A stretch of DNA of 64,000 nucleotides from Stenotrophomonas terrae. Lineage in GTDB: Bacteria > Pseudomonadota > Gammaproteobacteria > Xanthomonadales > Xanthomonadaceae. The notes beneath the pieces were generated by a model. The model was not told the origin of the DNA and ran no database searches. It saw only the letters and a program-made list of their open reading frames with translations. Location: contig NZ_LDJJ01000028.1 in the NCBI RefSeq assembly GCF_001431465.1, positions 62,001 through 126,000 on the forward strand. Reading direction: 5' to 3'. Shown here piece after piece: positions 53,730 through 62,338 of this stretch (positions within the stretch are counted from its first letter, which is position 1; each line of letters opens with the position of its first letter). A program made the position numbers and the translations under genes.

Positions 53730-54533
53730 ATGAACACGAAAATACGATTGCGCCACGCGGCGATGGCGCTACTGTTGTTGGCCCTGCTGCCCTTGGTCGC
53801 ACAGGCAGCCGAACAGGCAGCCAGCGCGCCAAGCACGCAGAGCCCAGCCGTTGATCCCCAGGCGATTGCCGCGCTGGAACAGATGGGCGCGGCGCTGCGC
53901 GCCTTGAAGCAGTTCACGCTCGCTTCGGATGCCAGCACCGAAGTGGTGCTCGACAGTGGCCAGAAGATCGAACTGGACAGCCAGCTGAAGTACCAGGTAA
54001 AGCCGCCGCGACAGCTGTTCGTGGACATGGAGAGCGACCGAACCCATCGCCAGCTGTTCTACAACGGCAATACGATGACGCTGTACTCGCCGCGTCTGAA
54101 GTACTACGCCAGCGTCGACGGCATGGACGCGACATTGAGCGAACTGGCCGCAAAGCTGTGGACCGAGTACGGCATTGATCTGCCATTGGCCGATCTATTC
54201 CAATGGGGCAGTGCCAACGCGCCGCGCAACACGCTCACCTCGGCGATGCATGTCGGCAGCGGCAGCGTCGATGGCACGGCGGTCGAGCAGTACGCCTTCC
54301 GCCAACCGGACGTGGATTGGCAGCTGTGGATCGGGCAGGGCGATCACCTGCCGCGCAGGATCGTCATCATCAGCCACGATGATCCGGCGTTGCCAGCGTA
54401 TACGGCACGATTGAAATGGGATGTGCGCGCGGTCATCGAACCTGCGGCCTTCACCTTCACCCCGCCGCCGGACGCTGCACGGATCGGCATCCTGGTGGTC
54501 GATGCGGTTGCCATGCAGCCGCAGGAGAAATGA
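53730..54533 (+). CDS. secreted DUF2092 protein
   Basis: The 267-residue product has a signal peptide (AAMALLLLALLPLVAQA-AEQ). The domain contains QAIAALEQMGAALRALKQFT, KIELDSQLKYQVKPPRQLFV, YNGNTMTLYSPRLKYYASVD and a C-terminal QYAFRQPDVDWQLWIGQGDH. This is the DUF2092 (LolA/LolB-like fold) pattern, a periplasmic lipid- or hydrophobe-binding type of fold. The stop is 2 bp before the next ATG, so the two are coupled. Confidence 0.85.
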   Translation: MNTKIRLRHAAMALLLLALLPLVAQAAEQAASAPSTQSPAVDPQAIAALEQMGAALRALKQFTLASDASTEVVLDSGQKIELDSQLKYQVKPPRQLFVDMESDRTHRQLFYNGNTMTLYSPRLKYYASVDGMDATLSELAAKLWTEYGIDLPLADLFQWGSANAPRNTLTSAMHVGSGSVDGTAVEQYAFRQPDVDWQLWIGQGDHLPRRIVIISHDDPALPAYTARLKWDVRAVIEPAAFTFTPPPDAARIGILVVDAVAMQPQEK

Positions 54534-54535
54534 AC

Positions 54536-55096
54536 ATGCACACTTTCATACAGCCGCGCTTGCGGCGTCCAGCGCTGGGCGTGTTGCTGGTGCTCGCGAT
54601 GGGCATGGCAGCTGAGCTGCAGGCGGCCAGGCCGGGAGGCGGGCCCGGCGGCCACGGTGGCGGTGCGCGTGCATCCGCGCGTACCAGCATCAACAGGCCA
54701 GCGGCCAGCCCGGCACACAACCGGCAGGGCAATGTTCCGGCCGTTCGCCGTGACATCAACCGTGGCGGCAATACAAACGCCAATGCCAACATCAATCGCA
54801 ACCGCAATGTGAATCGCGACATCAACCGCAACGTCAACGTCGATGTGGACGTACATGACGACCACCACGATCACTGGAACGATTGGGATGACCATCCATT
54901 CGCAACAGCGGCGGCGGTGACAGCCGGTGTTGCGGTCTCCTCGGCAGTGATCGGCTCGATAGTCAGTTCACTGCAACCCGGCTGCGTGACCACCGTCATC
55001 AATGGCATCGCCTACCAGCAATGTGGCAGCACCTGGTACCAACCGCAGTACTACGGAACCAACGTGCAGTACATCGTCGTCAATCCTCCGCGCTGA
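54536..55096 (+). CDS. secreted Asn/Arg-rich low-complexity protein
   Basis: The 186-residue product has a signal sequence (LGVLLVLAMGMAAELQA-A). A Gly/Arg-rich stretch and a low-complexity block follow, built on NxNRN and NRDINRNVN repeats (residues about 75-103), and then an acidic His/Asp run (VHDDHHDHWNDWDD). A glycine/alanine helix (FATAAAVTAGVAVSSAVIGS) and a Cys-Tyr-rich C-terminus (PGCVTTVINGIAYQQCGSTW) complete it. The last part resembles proteins found beside DUF2092 genes. The His/Asp run could bind metal. Function unknown. Confidence 0.7.
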   Translation: MHTFIQPRLRRPALGVLLVLAMGMAAELQAARPGGGPGGHGGGARASARTSINRPAASPAHNRQGNVPAVRRDINRGGNTNANANINRNRNVNRDINRNVNVDVDVHDDHHDHWNDWDDHPFATAAAVTAGVAVSSAVIGSIVSSLQPGCVTTVINGIAYQQCGSTWYQPQYYGTNVQYIVVNPPR

Positions 55097-55153
55097 TCGC
55101 ATTCCGTACGTCTGCCACCGCAGGCCGCGGCCACCCCCGACTGGAGAACTGCA

Positions 55154-55699
55154 ATGAAGACCTTCGCCATGGCACTGGCCAGCTTGACGCTTGCCGCGTG
55201 CACCTCAACACCTACGGTCAAGACCGACCAGGCCAGTAATGCCAACTTTTCCTCCTACCATTCCTATTATTGGGCGCAGAAACCATCCGGTGTTGCGCCG
55301 TTGGTGCAGCAGAGGATCGTCGACGGTATTGACGCACGGCTGCGGGCCAAGGGCTGGACACAAGGCCAGAGCAGCGGCGATGTCGCCCTGGCCGCCCATG
55401 TGGCCACCTCGCAGAAGCAGACCCTGGATACCTTCTACTCCGGCACCGGCATGGGCGGTTGGGGCTGGCGCGGCGGCTGGGCTGGCGGCGGTGGCGTGGG
55501 CTCGGCGACGACGACCGTGCACACCTACGATGTGGGAACGCTGGTGCTGGACATGTTCGACGCACGCACCCAGCAGGCGATCTGGCGGGGCACGGCCAGC
55601 GGCACGGTGCCGAGTTCGCCGGAGAAGGTCAACGAAGCCGTCGAGGCGGGCTTGAACAAGATGTTCGCCGAGTTCCCGGCGGGTTCGGCCACCCCTTGA
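55154..55699 (+). CDS. DUF4136 lipoprotein
   Basis: The 181-residue product has a lipobox signal (MALASLTLAACTSTP, lipidated Cys16). The DUF4136 domain contains VKTDQASNANFSSYHSYYWA, LVQQRIVDGIDARLRAKGWT and DVALAAHVATSQKQTLDTFY, then GTLVLDMFDARTQQAIWRGT. A glycine/tryptophan-rich loop (GGWGWRGGWAGGGGVG) interrupts the domain. DUF4136 proteins are outer-membrane-associated lipoproteins of unknown function. Part of the FGE operon. Confidence 0.88.
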   Translation: MKTFAMALASLTLAACTSTPTVKTDQASNANFSSYHSYYWAQKPSGVAPLVQQRIVDGIDARLRAKGWTQGQSSGDVALAAHVATSQKQTLDTFYSGTGMGGWGWRGGWAGGGGVGSATTTVHTYDVGTLVLDMFDARTQQAIWRGTASGTVPSSPEKVNEAVEAGLNKMFAEFPAGSATP

Positions 55700-55814
55700 T
55701 CCACAACGCGTTTGTATTGGCGTGGGCCCGGCCCTCTCCCACTGGCTTATGGCCGGTTCCGGGCCCGCGCCGTTTTTAGCTCCCGGCATCGGGACGTCCG
55801 CATCGGGGTGGCAT

Positions 55815-58367
55815 ATGCGCAGCGCATGGCTTGGTGGAAGAACAGCGGCAGCTTGGCTACTGATCGCTGTCGCAGCAATTGGCAATGCAGGCGCTGCCTT
55901 TGGCCAACAGCCGCCGGTAGCGGTGACAGCCACGACCGACAGCGTCGACGCACGGCCATTCCCGCGCAGCTACGCTGCTGACGGCATCAACTTCAAGCTG
56001 CACCAGCCGCAGTTGCTGTCCTGGCAGGATGAGACGCTGCGTGGTCGCATGGTCATGTCGGTCGATACCGGCAGTCACCCCGGCACTGATGGCAAACCGC
56101 AGCCCAGCGCCGATTACGGAACCCTCGACTTCAGCGCGCATACCCAGGTGGACAAGCAGGCCCGCGCCACCGTGCTGTCGAAGATCGAGATCAGCAATGC
56201 CAATTTTCCGACCGCCACCGATCGCCAGTCAGCGTATCTTGCTGCCGCGCGCAAGCAGTTGTTGGCGACGCCGACCTTGACCGTGTCGCTGGATCAGCTG
56301 GAAGCGGCGCTTGCCATTGCCGGCGCCAGCGCGCCGGCCCCGTCGTTGGCGGTACGCAACGACCCGCCCGAGATCATCTTCAGCACCGTGCCTGCGGTTC
56401 TGATCCTGATTGATGGCAAGCCTGTGTTGAAAGCCAGCGGCGAGACCGACGTGCAGCGGGTGATCAATACCCGCTCATTGCTGTTGCAGCGGGCAGGGCG
56501 CTACTACCTGGCGTTGGGCGGGCATTGGGCCAGCGCCGCCACCCTCAGCGGGCCGTGGAGCCCGCAAGCGAGCGTGGATGCCGCGCTGGTGCAAGCTGGC
56601 AAGGCGGCTGTGGACAGCCGCCAGGTAGACGCCATGGCCGAGCCGCCGACAGCACTGAAAAGCATGCTCGATGCAGGGCAATGGCCGGATGTCCATGTGC
56701 GTAGTGGCGCTGCTGAACTGATAGCGGTGCAGGGCGAACCTCAGTTCGCCGCCATCGCCGGCACCCAGCTGAGCTATGTCACCAATACCGGCGCGGACGT
56801 CTTCGTCGACGCGGCGGCCGGGCATCGTTGGTATGTATTAGTGTCGGGACGTTGGTTCAGTGCGCCGAGCAGCCGTGGCCCCTGGTTGTATGTCCCGTCG
56901 CGACAGTTGCCGGCCGGCTTTGCCAGGATTCCGCCCGACCATCCCAAGAGCGGCGTGCTGGCATCCATTGCAGGTACGCCTGAAGCGCGCGAAGCGCTGA
57001 TCGCCAACAGCATTCCGCAGACCGCCAGCGTACAGCGCGGCAGCGTCAATCTGGACGTGGTCTACGACGGTGTGCCCAGCTTTGCACCGGTCGAAGGCAC
57101 CCGGCTGCAGTACGCGCGCAACACCGCGACGCCGGTGCTGCGGGTGGATGCCGATCACTTCTATGCAGTCGACAAGGGCATCTGGTTCAGCGCCAGCGCC
57201 GCGACCGGCCCGTGGACGGTGGCGACGTCGGTGCCGGCGGTTATCTACAGCATTCCCACGCGCTCGCCATTGCACTACGTGACCTATGTGCGCATCTATT
57301 CGCACGACAATGATGAGGTGCATGTCGGTTACACACCCGGCTACTACGGCACCGTGGTGGCAGACAACGTGGTGGTGTACGGCACGGCCTATCCCTGCAG
57401 GCCATGGGTAGGCAACTACTGGTATGGCTGCCCGTTGACCTATGGCATGGGTGTCTACTTCGGCTGGAACCCGTGGGTCGGTTGGACATTCGGCTGGGGC
57501 TGGGGCTGGTTTGACGGCTGGTATGGCCCCTATAGCCCGTGGTGGGGGCCTTGGTACGGACCTGCCACCGCCTGGGGTTGGTGGGGTGGTGGTGCTGCCG
57601 CCTGGAACGTCTACGGTCACTGGGGCAATGCAGCGGTTCGCGGTACCGCTGCGGCTTGGGCTGACCCATGGACCGGCAACGTCGGCCGGGGCGCACGCGG
57701 CGGTTTCTACAACGAGGCGAGCGGCGGCCGTGGTGCCGGCCGCGCAGGTATCAAGACCAATGCCTATACCGGTACCACTACCGCCGCAGCGCAGGGCATC
57801 CGCTACAACCCGCAGACCGGACGAGTGGTGGCCGGCGGTGGCGCGGCGGCCGTGAATCCCTATACCGACCGTGCCGCTGCCGGTGGCGCACGCACGGTGG
57901 TCAACGAGCGCAGCGGGCGGGTGACGCAAGCGGCTGGTGGCGTTGTGGCGGGGCCACATGGGGCCGTCGCTGGCGGCGCCTTCGATAGCCAAACCCAAGC
58001 CGGTGGCGAAGCCAGGGGTGCCGGCGCTTTCCACTACAACGCCGATACCGGCACGCTGCAACACGGCGGTGTGGTGGACGTCAACGACAACCTCTATGCC
58101 GGTCACGATGGACATGTCTATCACTACGATGACGGCAGCTGGAGCCAGGTCACCCGGCCCGATACGTCGAAGAACCTGGGCGGGCAGACCCGGCAGTCAC
58201 TGGACCGTGACCGAGCTGCACGCGAACGTGGCGACGAGCGTATCAGCGCCCGCCAGCCTACCCAGGTCAACATGCCACGCGGTGCGGGTGGCAATGCCCG
58301 TCCGGTCGGCGGCTTTCGACCGGCGCTGGGCGGTGGACGCCTGCATGGCGGCGGTTTCCGGCACTGA
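55815..58367 (+). CDS. large secreted repeat protein, Trp/Gly/Tyr-rich
   Basis: An 850-residue exported protein with signal GRTAAAWLLIAVAAIGNAGA. Residues about 40-180 form a beta-rich domain (DGINFKLHQPQLLSWQDETL). Three related modules of about 70-110 residues then share a pattern ending in W-x-GPW: GGHWASAATLSGPW, SGRWFSAPSSRGPW and KGIWFSASAATGPW. A stretch of Trp, Gly and Tyr follows (WNPWVGWTFGWGWGWFDGWY), then a glycine-rich tail with TGRVVAGGG-like repeats. I recall such proteins labelled carbohydrate-binding family V/XII or autotransporter; unproven. GTG 55722 is an alternative start. Overlaps the next gene by 1 bp (TGATG). Confidence 0.75.
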   Translation: MRSAWLGGRTAAAWLLIAVAAIGNAGAAFGQQPPVAVTATTDSVDARPFPRSYAADGINFKLHQPQLLSWQDETLRGRMVMSVDTGSHPGTDGKPQPSADYGTLDFSAHTQVDKQARATVLSKIEISNANFPTATDRQSAYLAAARKQLLATPTLTVSLDQLEAALAIAGASAPAPSLAVRNDPPEIIFSTVPAVLILIDGKPVLKASGETDVQRVINTRSLLLQRAGRYYLALGGHWASAATLSGPWSPQASVDAALVQAGKAAVDSRQVDAMAEPPTALKSMLDAGQWPDVHVRSGAAELIAVQGEPQFAAIAGTQLSYVTNTGADVFVDAAAGHRWYVLVSGRWFSAPSSRGPWLYVPSRQLPAGFARIPPDHPKSGVLASIAGTPEAREALIANSIPQTASVQRGSVNLDVVYDGVPSFAPVEGTRLQYARNTATPVLRVDADHFYAVDKGIWFSASAATGPWTVATSVPAVIYSIPTRSPLHYVTYVRIYSHDNDEVHVGYTPGYYGTVVADNVVVYGTAYPCRPWVGNYWYGCPLTYGMGVYFGWNPWVGWTFGWGWGWFDGWYGPYSPWWGPWYGPATAWGWWGGGAAAWNVYGHWGNAAVRGTAAAWADPWTGNVGRGARGGFYNEASGGRGAGRAGIKTNAYTGTTTAAAQGIRYNPQTGRVVAGGGAAAVNPYTDRAAAGGARTVVNERSGRVTQAAGGVVAGPHGAVAGGAFDSQTQAGGEARGAGAFHYNADTGTLQHGGVVDVNDNLYAGHDGHVYHYDDGSWSQVTRPDTSKNLGGQTRQSLDRDRAARERGDERISARQPTQVNMPRGAGGNARPVGGFRPALGGGRLHGGGFRH

Positions 58368-59596
58368 TGGCTGCCCTTAGCGCCACGCCGCAACGGCTGC
58401 TGGCTGCGCTTTTATTCGGCGGCGGCTGCGCTACGGCGGCCGCTGCCGAGCAGCCGCCGCCCCGCGTTGCACTGCCTGGTACCACGGATGCGGCGCAAGC
58501 GGCGGACAAACCAGGACTGTGGCAGCTGATGCATGATCCGCAGGACGGCAAGATAGATGCTTCGCGATGGCTGCTTGAACGCAAAGGGGGCTTCCTGCCC
58601 GTGCCGGTGATCATCACCGACCCGGCGGTGGGAAACGGCGGCGGTGCTGCGTTGATATTCTTCCGGCCCAATGCCCAGCCTGCCGCGGTACCCGGCAGCA
58701 CCGACAAGCCGGCCATGGTGGCGCCCGATATCTATGGGGTCATGGCCATGCGCACGTCCAACGGCACCGAAGCTGCTGGCGTTGGCGCGATGCTGCACTT
58801 CGACGAGGATCGTTGGCGCTACCGCGGCGGTGTCGGCAAGGCGTCGGTGAATCTGGACTTCCACAGCCCCGGCAACCGGCTGCTGCCGCCTCGCCAGATC
58901 AGCTACACGACCGAGGGAATTGCCTCGTTCCAGCAGGTGTTCCGCCGGCTTGGCAGGCGCGATCTGTATGTGGGTCTGGCCTGGATCTACATGGACATGG
59001 ATCTGTCCTTCAAGACCGACAGCGACCGCGATTTCTTCACTGACCGGGAGCTGGCTAGCAAGAGCTCCGGGCTGGGCCTGTCGCTGGAGTATGACAACCG
59101 CGACAACCCGTTCACGCCATCGCGGGGCTGGCTGGCGATGGTGGAGGGCAATGCCTACGCCAAGGCGCTGGGCAGCGACAACGACTTCCAGAGTTATCGC
59201 GCGCATGCCTATGGCTATCTGCCGTTGAGTGCCAGCACCGTGCTCGGCTTGCGCGCCGATGCGCGCTGGGTCAATGGCGAGGTGCCGTTCTACCGCCTGC
59301 CGTACATCGATATGCGTGGGATTGGCTCGGCCCGCTACCAGGACAGTCGCGCGGCGACCGTGGAGACGGAACTGCGCTGGAACCTGAGTCCGCGTTGGGC
59401 CCTGGTCGGATTCGTGGGGGCAGGCCGCACCTGGGGCCGCCACAACAGCTTCGACGATGGCAGCAGCAGGGTCAGCAAGGGCACCGGCTTCCGCTACCTG
59501 CTGGTGCGCCAGCTCGGCATGTATGCCGGCATCGACTATGCGTGGGGGCCAGAGGACGAAACCTTTTACATCCAGATGGGCAGTGCCTGGCATTGA
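58367..59596 (+). CDS. BamA/TamA-like outer-membrane beta-barrel protein
   Basis: The 409-residue product has a short signal (LLAALLFGGGCATAAAA). A ~60-residue periplasmic part precedes the barrel, which starts near GGFLPVPVIITDPAVGNGGG. It contains GLSLEYDNRDNPFTPSRGWL, the bacterial surface antigen (D15) signature, and ends with alternating residues and a terminal aromatic-like strand (DETFYIQMGSAWH). There are no POTRA repeats, so it is a barrel-only member rather than an assembly factor. Last gene of the long operon. Confidence 0.85.
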   Translation: MAALSATPQRLLAALLFGGGCATAAAAEQPPPRVALPGTTDAAQAADKPGLWQLMHDPQDGKIDASRWLLERKGGFLPVPVIITDPAVGNGGGAALIFFRPNAQPAAVPGSTDKPAMVAPDIYGVMAMRTSNGTEAAGVGAMLHFDEDRWRYRGGVGKASVNLDFHSPGNRLLPPRQISYTTEGIASFQQVFRRLGRRDLYVGLAWIYMDMDLSFKTDSDRDFFTDRELASKSSGLGLSLEYDNRDNPFTPSRGWLAMVEGNAYAKALGSDNDFQSYRAHAYGYLPLSASTVLGLRADARWVNGEVPFYRLPYIDMRGIGSARYQDSRAATVETELRWNLSPRWALVGFVGAGRTWGRHNSFDDGSSRVSKGTGFRYLLVRQLGMYAGIDYAWGPEDETFYIQMGSAWH

Positions 59597-59713
59597 GCGG
59601 CAGCAGAGGGGATTGCCGGTGAACGCGATGATCGGCAGTTGGCGGGCATTGCAGCTGCAGGAAAGCGGTGGGGGCGGGCATGCAAACGGATGCGGATACA
59701 GGTTTCCCGGCAG

Positions 59714-59723
59714 GTAAATTTAC
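59714..59723 (+). promoter_or_regulatory. shared operator-like palindrome 5 (GTAAATTTAC), perfect
   Basis: GGCAG-GTAAATTTAC-TGCCCG: the core is a perfect 10-bp palindrome with extended arms (GGCAG and TGCC). It ends 81 bp before the start of the gene at 59805; GGGTAAAAACG at 59735 may be a half-site. Confidence 0.65.
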
Positions 59724-59804
59724 TGCCCGTGATCGGGTAAAAACGCGCTGGCGGCAGGCTGCACGCACTGCGATAAATCGCTTGATGCCGATCCGGGAGC
59801 GACC

Positions 59805-60602
59805 ATGAAGACCTGCTTTCCTGCATTGATGGCGGCAGTGCTGATGCCGGCGCTGGCCTTGGCGCAGGCGCCGGCCACACACTCGGCCGATGAGCTTGCA
59901 CAGAAACTGGCCGACCCGGGTGCGGCGCTGGTCTCGGTACCGTTCCAGTACAACTACCTCGGTGACGTTGGCAATGGTCAGCACAACCAGCAATTGAAGA
60001 TCCAACCGGTCATTCCGTTCGTTGGTGAGCACGGCAAGTTCCTGCTGCGGCCGATCCTGCCCTATCAGTGGAACGAGTTCCCACAGCATCAGCAAGGCCT
60101 GGGGGATCTGTTCGTGCAGGGCTATTACATACCCACCAAACCCGGCGAGCACAGCCCGACCGAGCTGGGGTTCGGCTTCGCCGCGATGCTGGATACCGCC
60201 AACCATGACAGCCTTGGCACCGGCAAGTACTCGGTGGGGCCGGCTTTCGTGCTGGTGCATAAACGTGGCAAATGGACCATGGGCGGGCTGCTCAATCACG
60301 TCTGGACGATAGGCGGACATGACGCCCGCGAGGATGTGAGCAATACCGCCATGCAGCCCTTTCTGTCGCGTTCACTCAGCAACGGCTGGTCGTTCACGCT
60401 GTCATCGGAGTCCTCCTATAACTGGGAGGCAGGCAGCGGTGAGCACTGGACCGTGCCACTGGGCGGTGCGGTTGCCAAGGTGCTGCGCTTTGGCAAGCAG
60501 CCGGTCAGCATCGGTGGAGGCTATTACTACAACGTCGAGCGACCGAGCCTGGCCAACCGCTGGACGGCGCGTGTGACCATCACCCTGGTGTTTCCCGAGT
60601 AA
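59805..60602 (+). CDS. outer-membrane channel-like protein (transporter/neuromedin-U-annotated type)
   Basis: The 265-residue product has a signal peptide (FPALMAAVLMPALALA-QA). Most of it is a beta barrel of alternating hydrophobic residues: VSVPFQYNYLGDVGNGQHNQ, LKIQPVIPFVGEHGKFLLRP, FTLSSESSYNWEAGSGEHW. The pattern resembles the MetA-pathway/SphA-like outer-membrane family, and similar proteins are often mislabelled neuromedin U. Likely an outer-membrane pore. A GTAAATTTAC site is 81 bp upstream, and a small secreted gene follows 19 bp later. Confidence 0.75.
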   Translation: MKTCFPALMAAVLMPALALAQAPATHSADELAQKLADPGAALVSVPFQYNYLGDVGNGQHNQQLKIQPVIPFVGEHGKFLLRPILPYQWNEFPQHQQGLGDLFVQGYYIPTKPGEHSPTELGFGFAAMLDTANHDSLGTGKYSVGPAFVLVHKRGKWTMGGLLNHVWTIGGHDAREDVSNTAMQPFLSRSLSNGWSFTLSSESSYNWEAGSGEHWTVPLGGAVAKVLRFGKQPVSIGGGYYYNVERPSLANRWTARVTITLVFPE

Positions 60603-60621
60603 TCCGCCAAAGAGGTTCGTC

Positions 60622-61011
60622 ATGCAACCCAATCCCTGCCGTTGGCTGTTGGCCCTGGCCTGCGCACTGGCGATGCTGGCGCAGGTTGCCGGTGCAGAGC
60701 CGTCCAATAAATGGCGGATCGCGGTCAATCACACCGCCGATGTCGCCGGTGAGATCGAGCTTTCGCTGACCCCCGAGGGCGCTGAAGCAACCCGGCTGGT
60801 GGTGCCGATCCCGGCCGGCACGCACGAGAATCACGCAGCGCATCTCATCCGCGATGCGTTCCGCAGCCAGTACGGGCGTTCGTTGTACAAGGCCGAGATG
60901 GATGACGGTGAGGATGTGCTAATCAAGGTCCGTGGACAAAACCCGGACATCGATCTGGTGCTGGTGCGCAATACCGCCGAAGGCCTGAAGTTGCATCTGA
61001 GTCGCGAATGA
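60622..61011 (+). CDS. secreted protein of unknown function
   Basis: The 129-residue product has a signal peptide (RWLLALACALAMLAQVAGA-EP). A compact domain follows: KWRIAVNHTADVAGEIELSL, then HLIRDAFRSQYGRSLYKAEM, then DVLIKVRGQNPDIDLVLVRN. No cysteine or metal motif. It is likely periplasmic and cotranscribed with the barrel gene 19 bp upstream. A strong terminator follows. Family not recognised. Confidence 0.65.
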   Translation: MQPNPCRWLLALACALAMLAQVAGAEPSNKWRIAVNHTADVAGEIELSLTPEGAEATRLVVPIPAGTHENHAAHLIRDAFRSQYGRSLYKAEMDDGEDVLIKVRGQNPDIDLVLVRNTAEGLKLHLSRE

Positions 61012-61032
61012 AGTGCGACTACAAGGTCTTCT

Positions 61033-61071
61033 ACGGCACCGGCGTCACTCCGGGTTGTCGGTGCCGTTTTT
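61033..61071 (+). terminator. intrinsic terminator between convergent genes
   Basis: ACGGCACCG..CGGTGCCGT with TTTTTA after it: 9-bp perfect arms and a 17-nt loop, 21 bp after the stop of the secreted protein. The stop of the SphA-like gene lies at 61075 on the other strand. Confidence 0.75.
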
Positions 61072-61074
61072 AGC

Positions 61075-62043
61075 CTAGAACGAGATGGAACCACTGAGCA
61101 TCAGCGGATCACCCTCGAGCCGGCGACGTACGTCGAACTCATGCAGCCAACGCAGGGACACCGACATGCTCATATCCTCATGCTTGTGCTGGTAGGAGAT
61201 GATCGCGCCCGCCGCCAGTGAGTGCCCACGAAAGCCATCCAGGCGATCGGCCAATGCACCGCTGTCGTCGCCGACCTGCTGCAGCCAGCCGCCTACGCCG
61301 CCCAGACCCCAGCCGTTCTGCCAGCGCTTCATGACCTGGGAGTCGATATGGAAGACCGCACCACTGCGGTAGTCGGTGGCGTCGTTGCGGGTGGAGAAGT
61401 CGATACCGGCAGCGGTACTCCATTCCACGGTGCCGTGGCTGGCCAGCTGCGTATAGGCGACGGTAGGCGTGTATATCCAGGCGTTGAGGCTGGGGTTGGC
61501 CAATCGGTTGGGATCGTAGCTGCCCGCCGGTGCGGATATCGAGACCGAGAGCGCAAGATGATGGGTTTCATCGAAATGGTAGCCGGCGATTACCGGAGAA
61601 AAGCTGATGTCGTACAGGTCACCCTTGAAGCTGTCGCTGACCCTGCGGTTGAACGGGCCTGCCGATACGTCTGCACTGAGATCGACGCTGGCGAAAGGGA
61701 CTGTCACCAGCGAGGCGAAATTCCAGCGCCCGGTCTTTGCCGGCCAGACATAGAGTCCGCTGAGCGAGTACAGGTCAAACGTCGCGTCCATGCCAAGCGC
61801 GGCAACGCCGCTGATGGGCAGCTCACGGTCGGTATCGAACTGGCCGGAATAATGGACGTAGCCCAGCGCCAGGTTCAAGCCGGGCTTGGGCGGGACGACG
61901 CCGGCGTAGTCGGTGACCTGAAGGCCGGTGATCGACCGGCCCAGCCCGCCCTCAACCGCGCCCGCATCGAGGCTGAGCGCAAGCAGCGAAATGAAGCCGG
62001 CAAGCACACCGGCAACAACAACGGGAGAGGGCTGTGTGCTCAT
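61075..62043 (-). CDS. SphA-like outer-membrane channel (MetA pathway of phenol degradation family)
   Basis: The 322-residue product has a signal (VVVAGVLAGFISLLALSLDAGA). A barrel domain starts with GLGRSITGLQVTDYAGVVPP and continues through LGYVHYSGQFDTDRELPISG and HHLALSVSISAPAGSYDPNR to a terminal GSISF. Asp/Asn-Pro-Asn turns and the final aromatic residue fit an outer-membrane protein. Family members (SphA, TodX-like by function) are linked to uptake of hydrophobic compounds. ATG 62043 is preferred over GTG 62049. A GTAGTTTTAC site is 100 bp upstream. Confidence 0.8.
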   Translation of the reverse strand: MSTQPSPVVVAGVLAGFISLLALSLDAGAVEGGLGRSITGLQVTDYAGVVPPKPGLNLALGYVHYSGQFDTDRELPISGVAALGMDATFDLYSLSGLYVWPAKTGRWNFASLVTVPFASVDLSADVSAGPFNRRVSDSFKGDLYDISFSPVIAGYHFDETHHLALSVSISAPAGSYDPNRLANPSLNAWIYTPTVAYTQLASHGTVEWSTAAGIDFSTRNDATDYRSGAVFHIDSQVMKRWQNGWGLGGVGGWLQQVGDDSGALADRLDGFRGHSLAAGAIISYQHKHEDMSMSVSLRWLHEFDVRRRLEGDPLMLSGSISF

Positions 62044-62143
62044 TGTCACCGGTCCGCGCGGAGGGAGGTGCGTGCAACGTCAATGCCAAGGATTCGGCAT
62101 GCGCAAAAGCAGAGCAATACGTAAACACTCGCAGGCTGCCCCG

Positions 62144-62153
62144 GTAAAACTAC
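62144..62153 (-). promoter_or_regulatory. shared operator-like palindrome 6 (GTAGTTTTAC)
   Basis: Minus strand: ACGTAGTTTTACCGGGG, 100 bp before the SphA-like start. Identical in its ten core bases to the site before sulfatase 1. Confidence 0.65.
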
Positions 62154-62219
62154 GTTGTTGCCGGCAGCGTTGGACAACCGCTGCAATCGCCTGATTGTTC
62201 GACGTGATGCGGGCCGCCG

Positions 62220-62229
62220 GTATTTTTAC
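62220..62229 (+). promoter_or_regulatory. shared operator-like palindrome 7 (GTATTTTTAC)
   Basis: CCG-GTATTTTTAC-CTAGGG, 109 bp before the sulfatase 2 ATG, in the same divergent gap as site 6. Confidence 0.6.
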
Positions 62230-62338
62230 CTAGGGCGTACCAGCAGATTTCCGGCTGGAAGGAATTCACCTCCTTCAACAGAATGCATCGGTGATCCGCC
62301 ATCGCCTTGATGGCGAATTCCCTTTCAGGAGCATCCTC

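Noticed and set aside
56838-58124. 428-codon minus frame and the similar frame at 58412-59593
   Set aside because: Shadows of the Trp/Gly-rich and BamA-like genes; composition follows the complement of those repeats.
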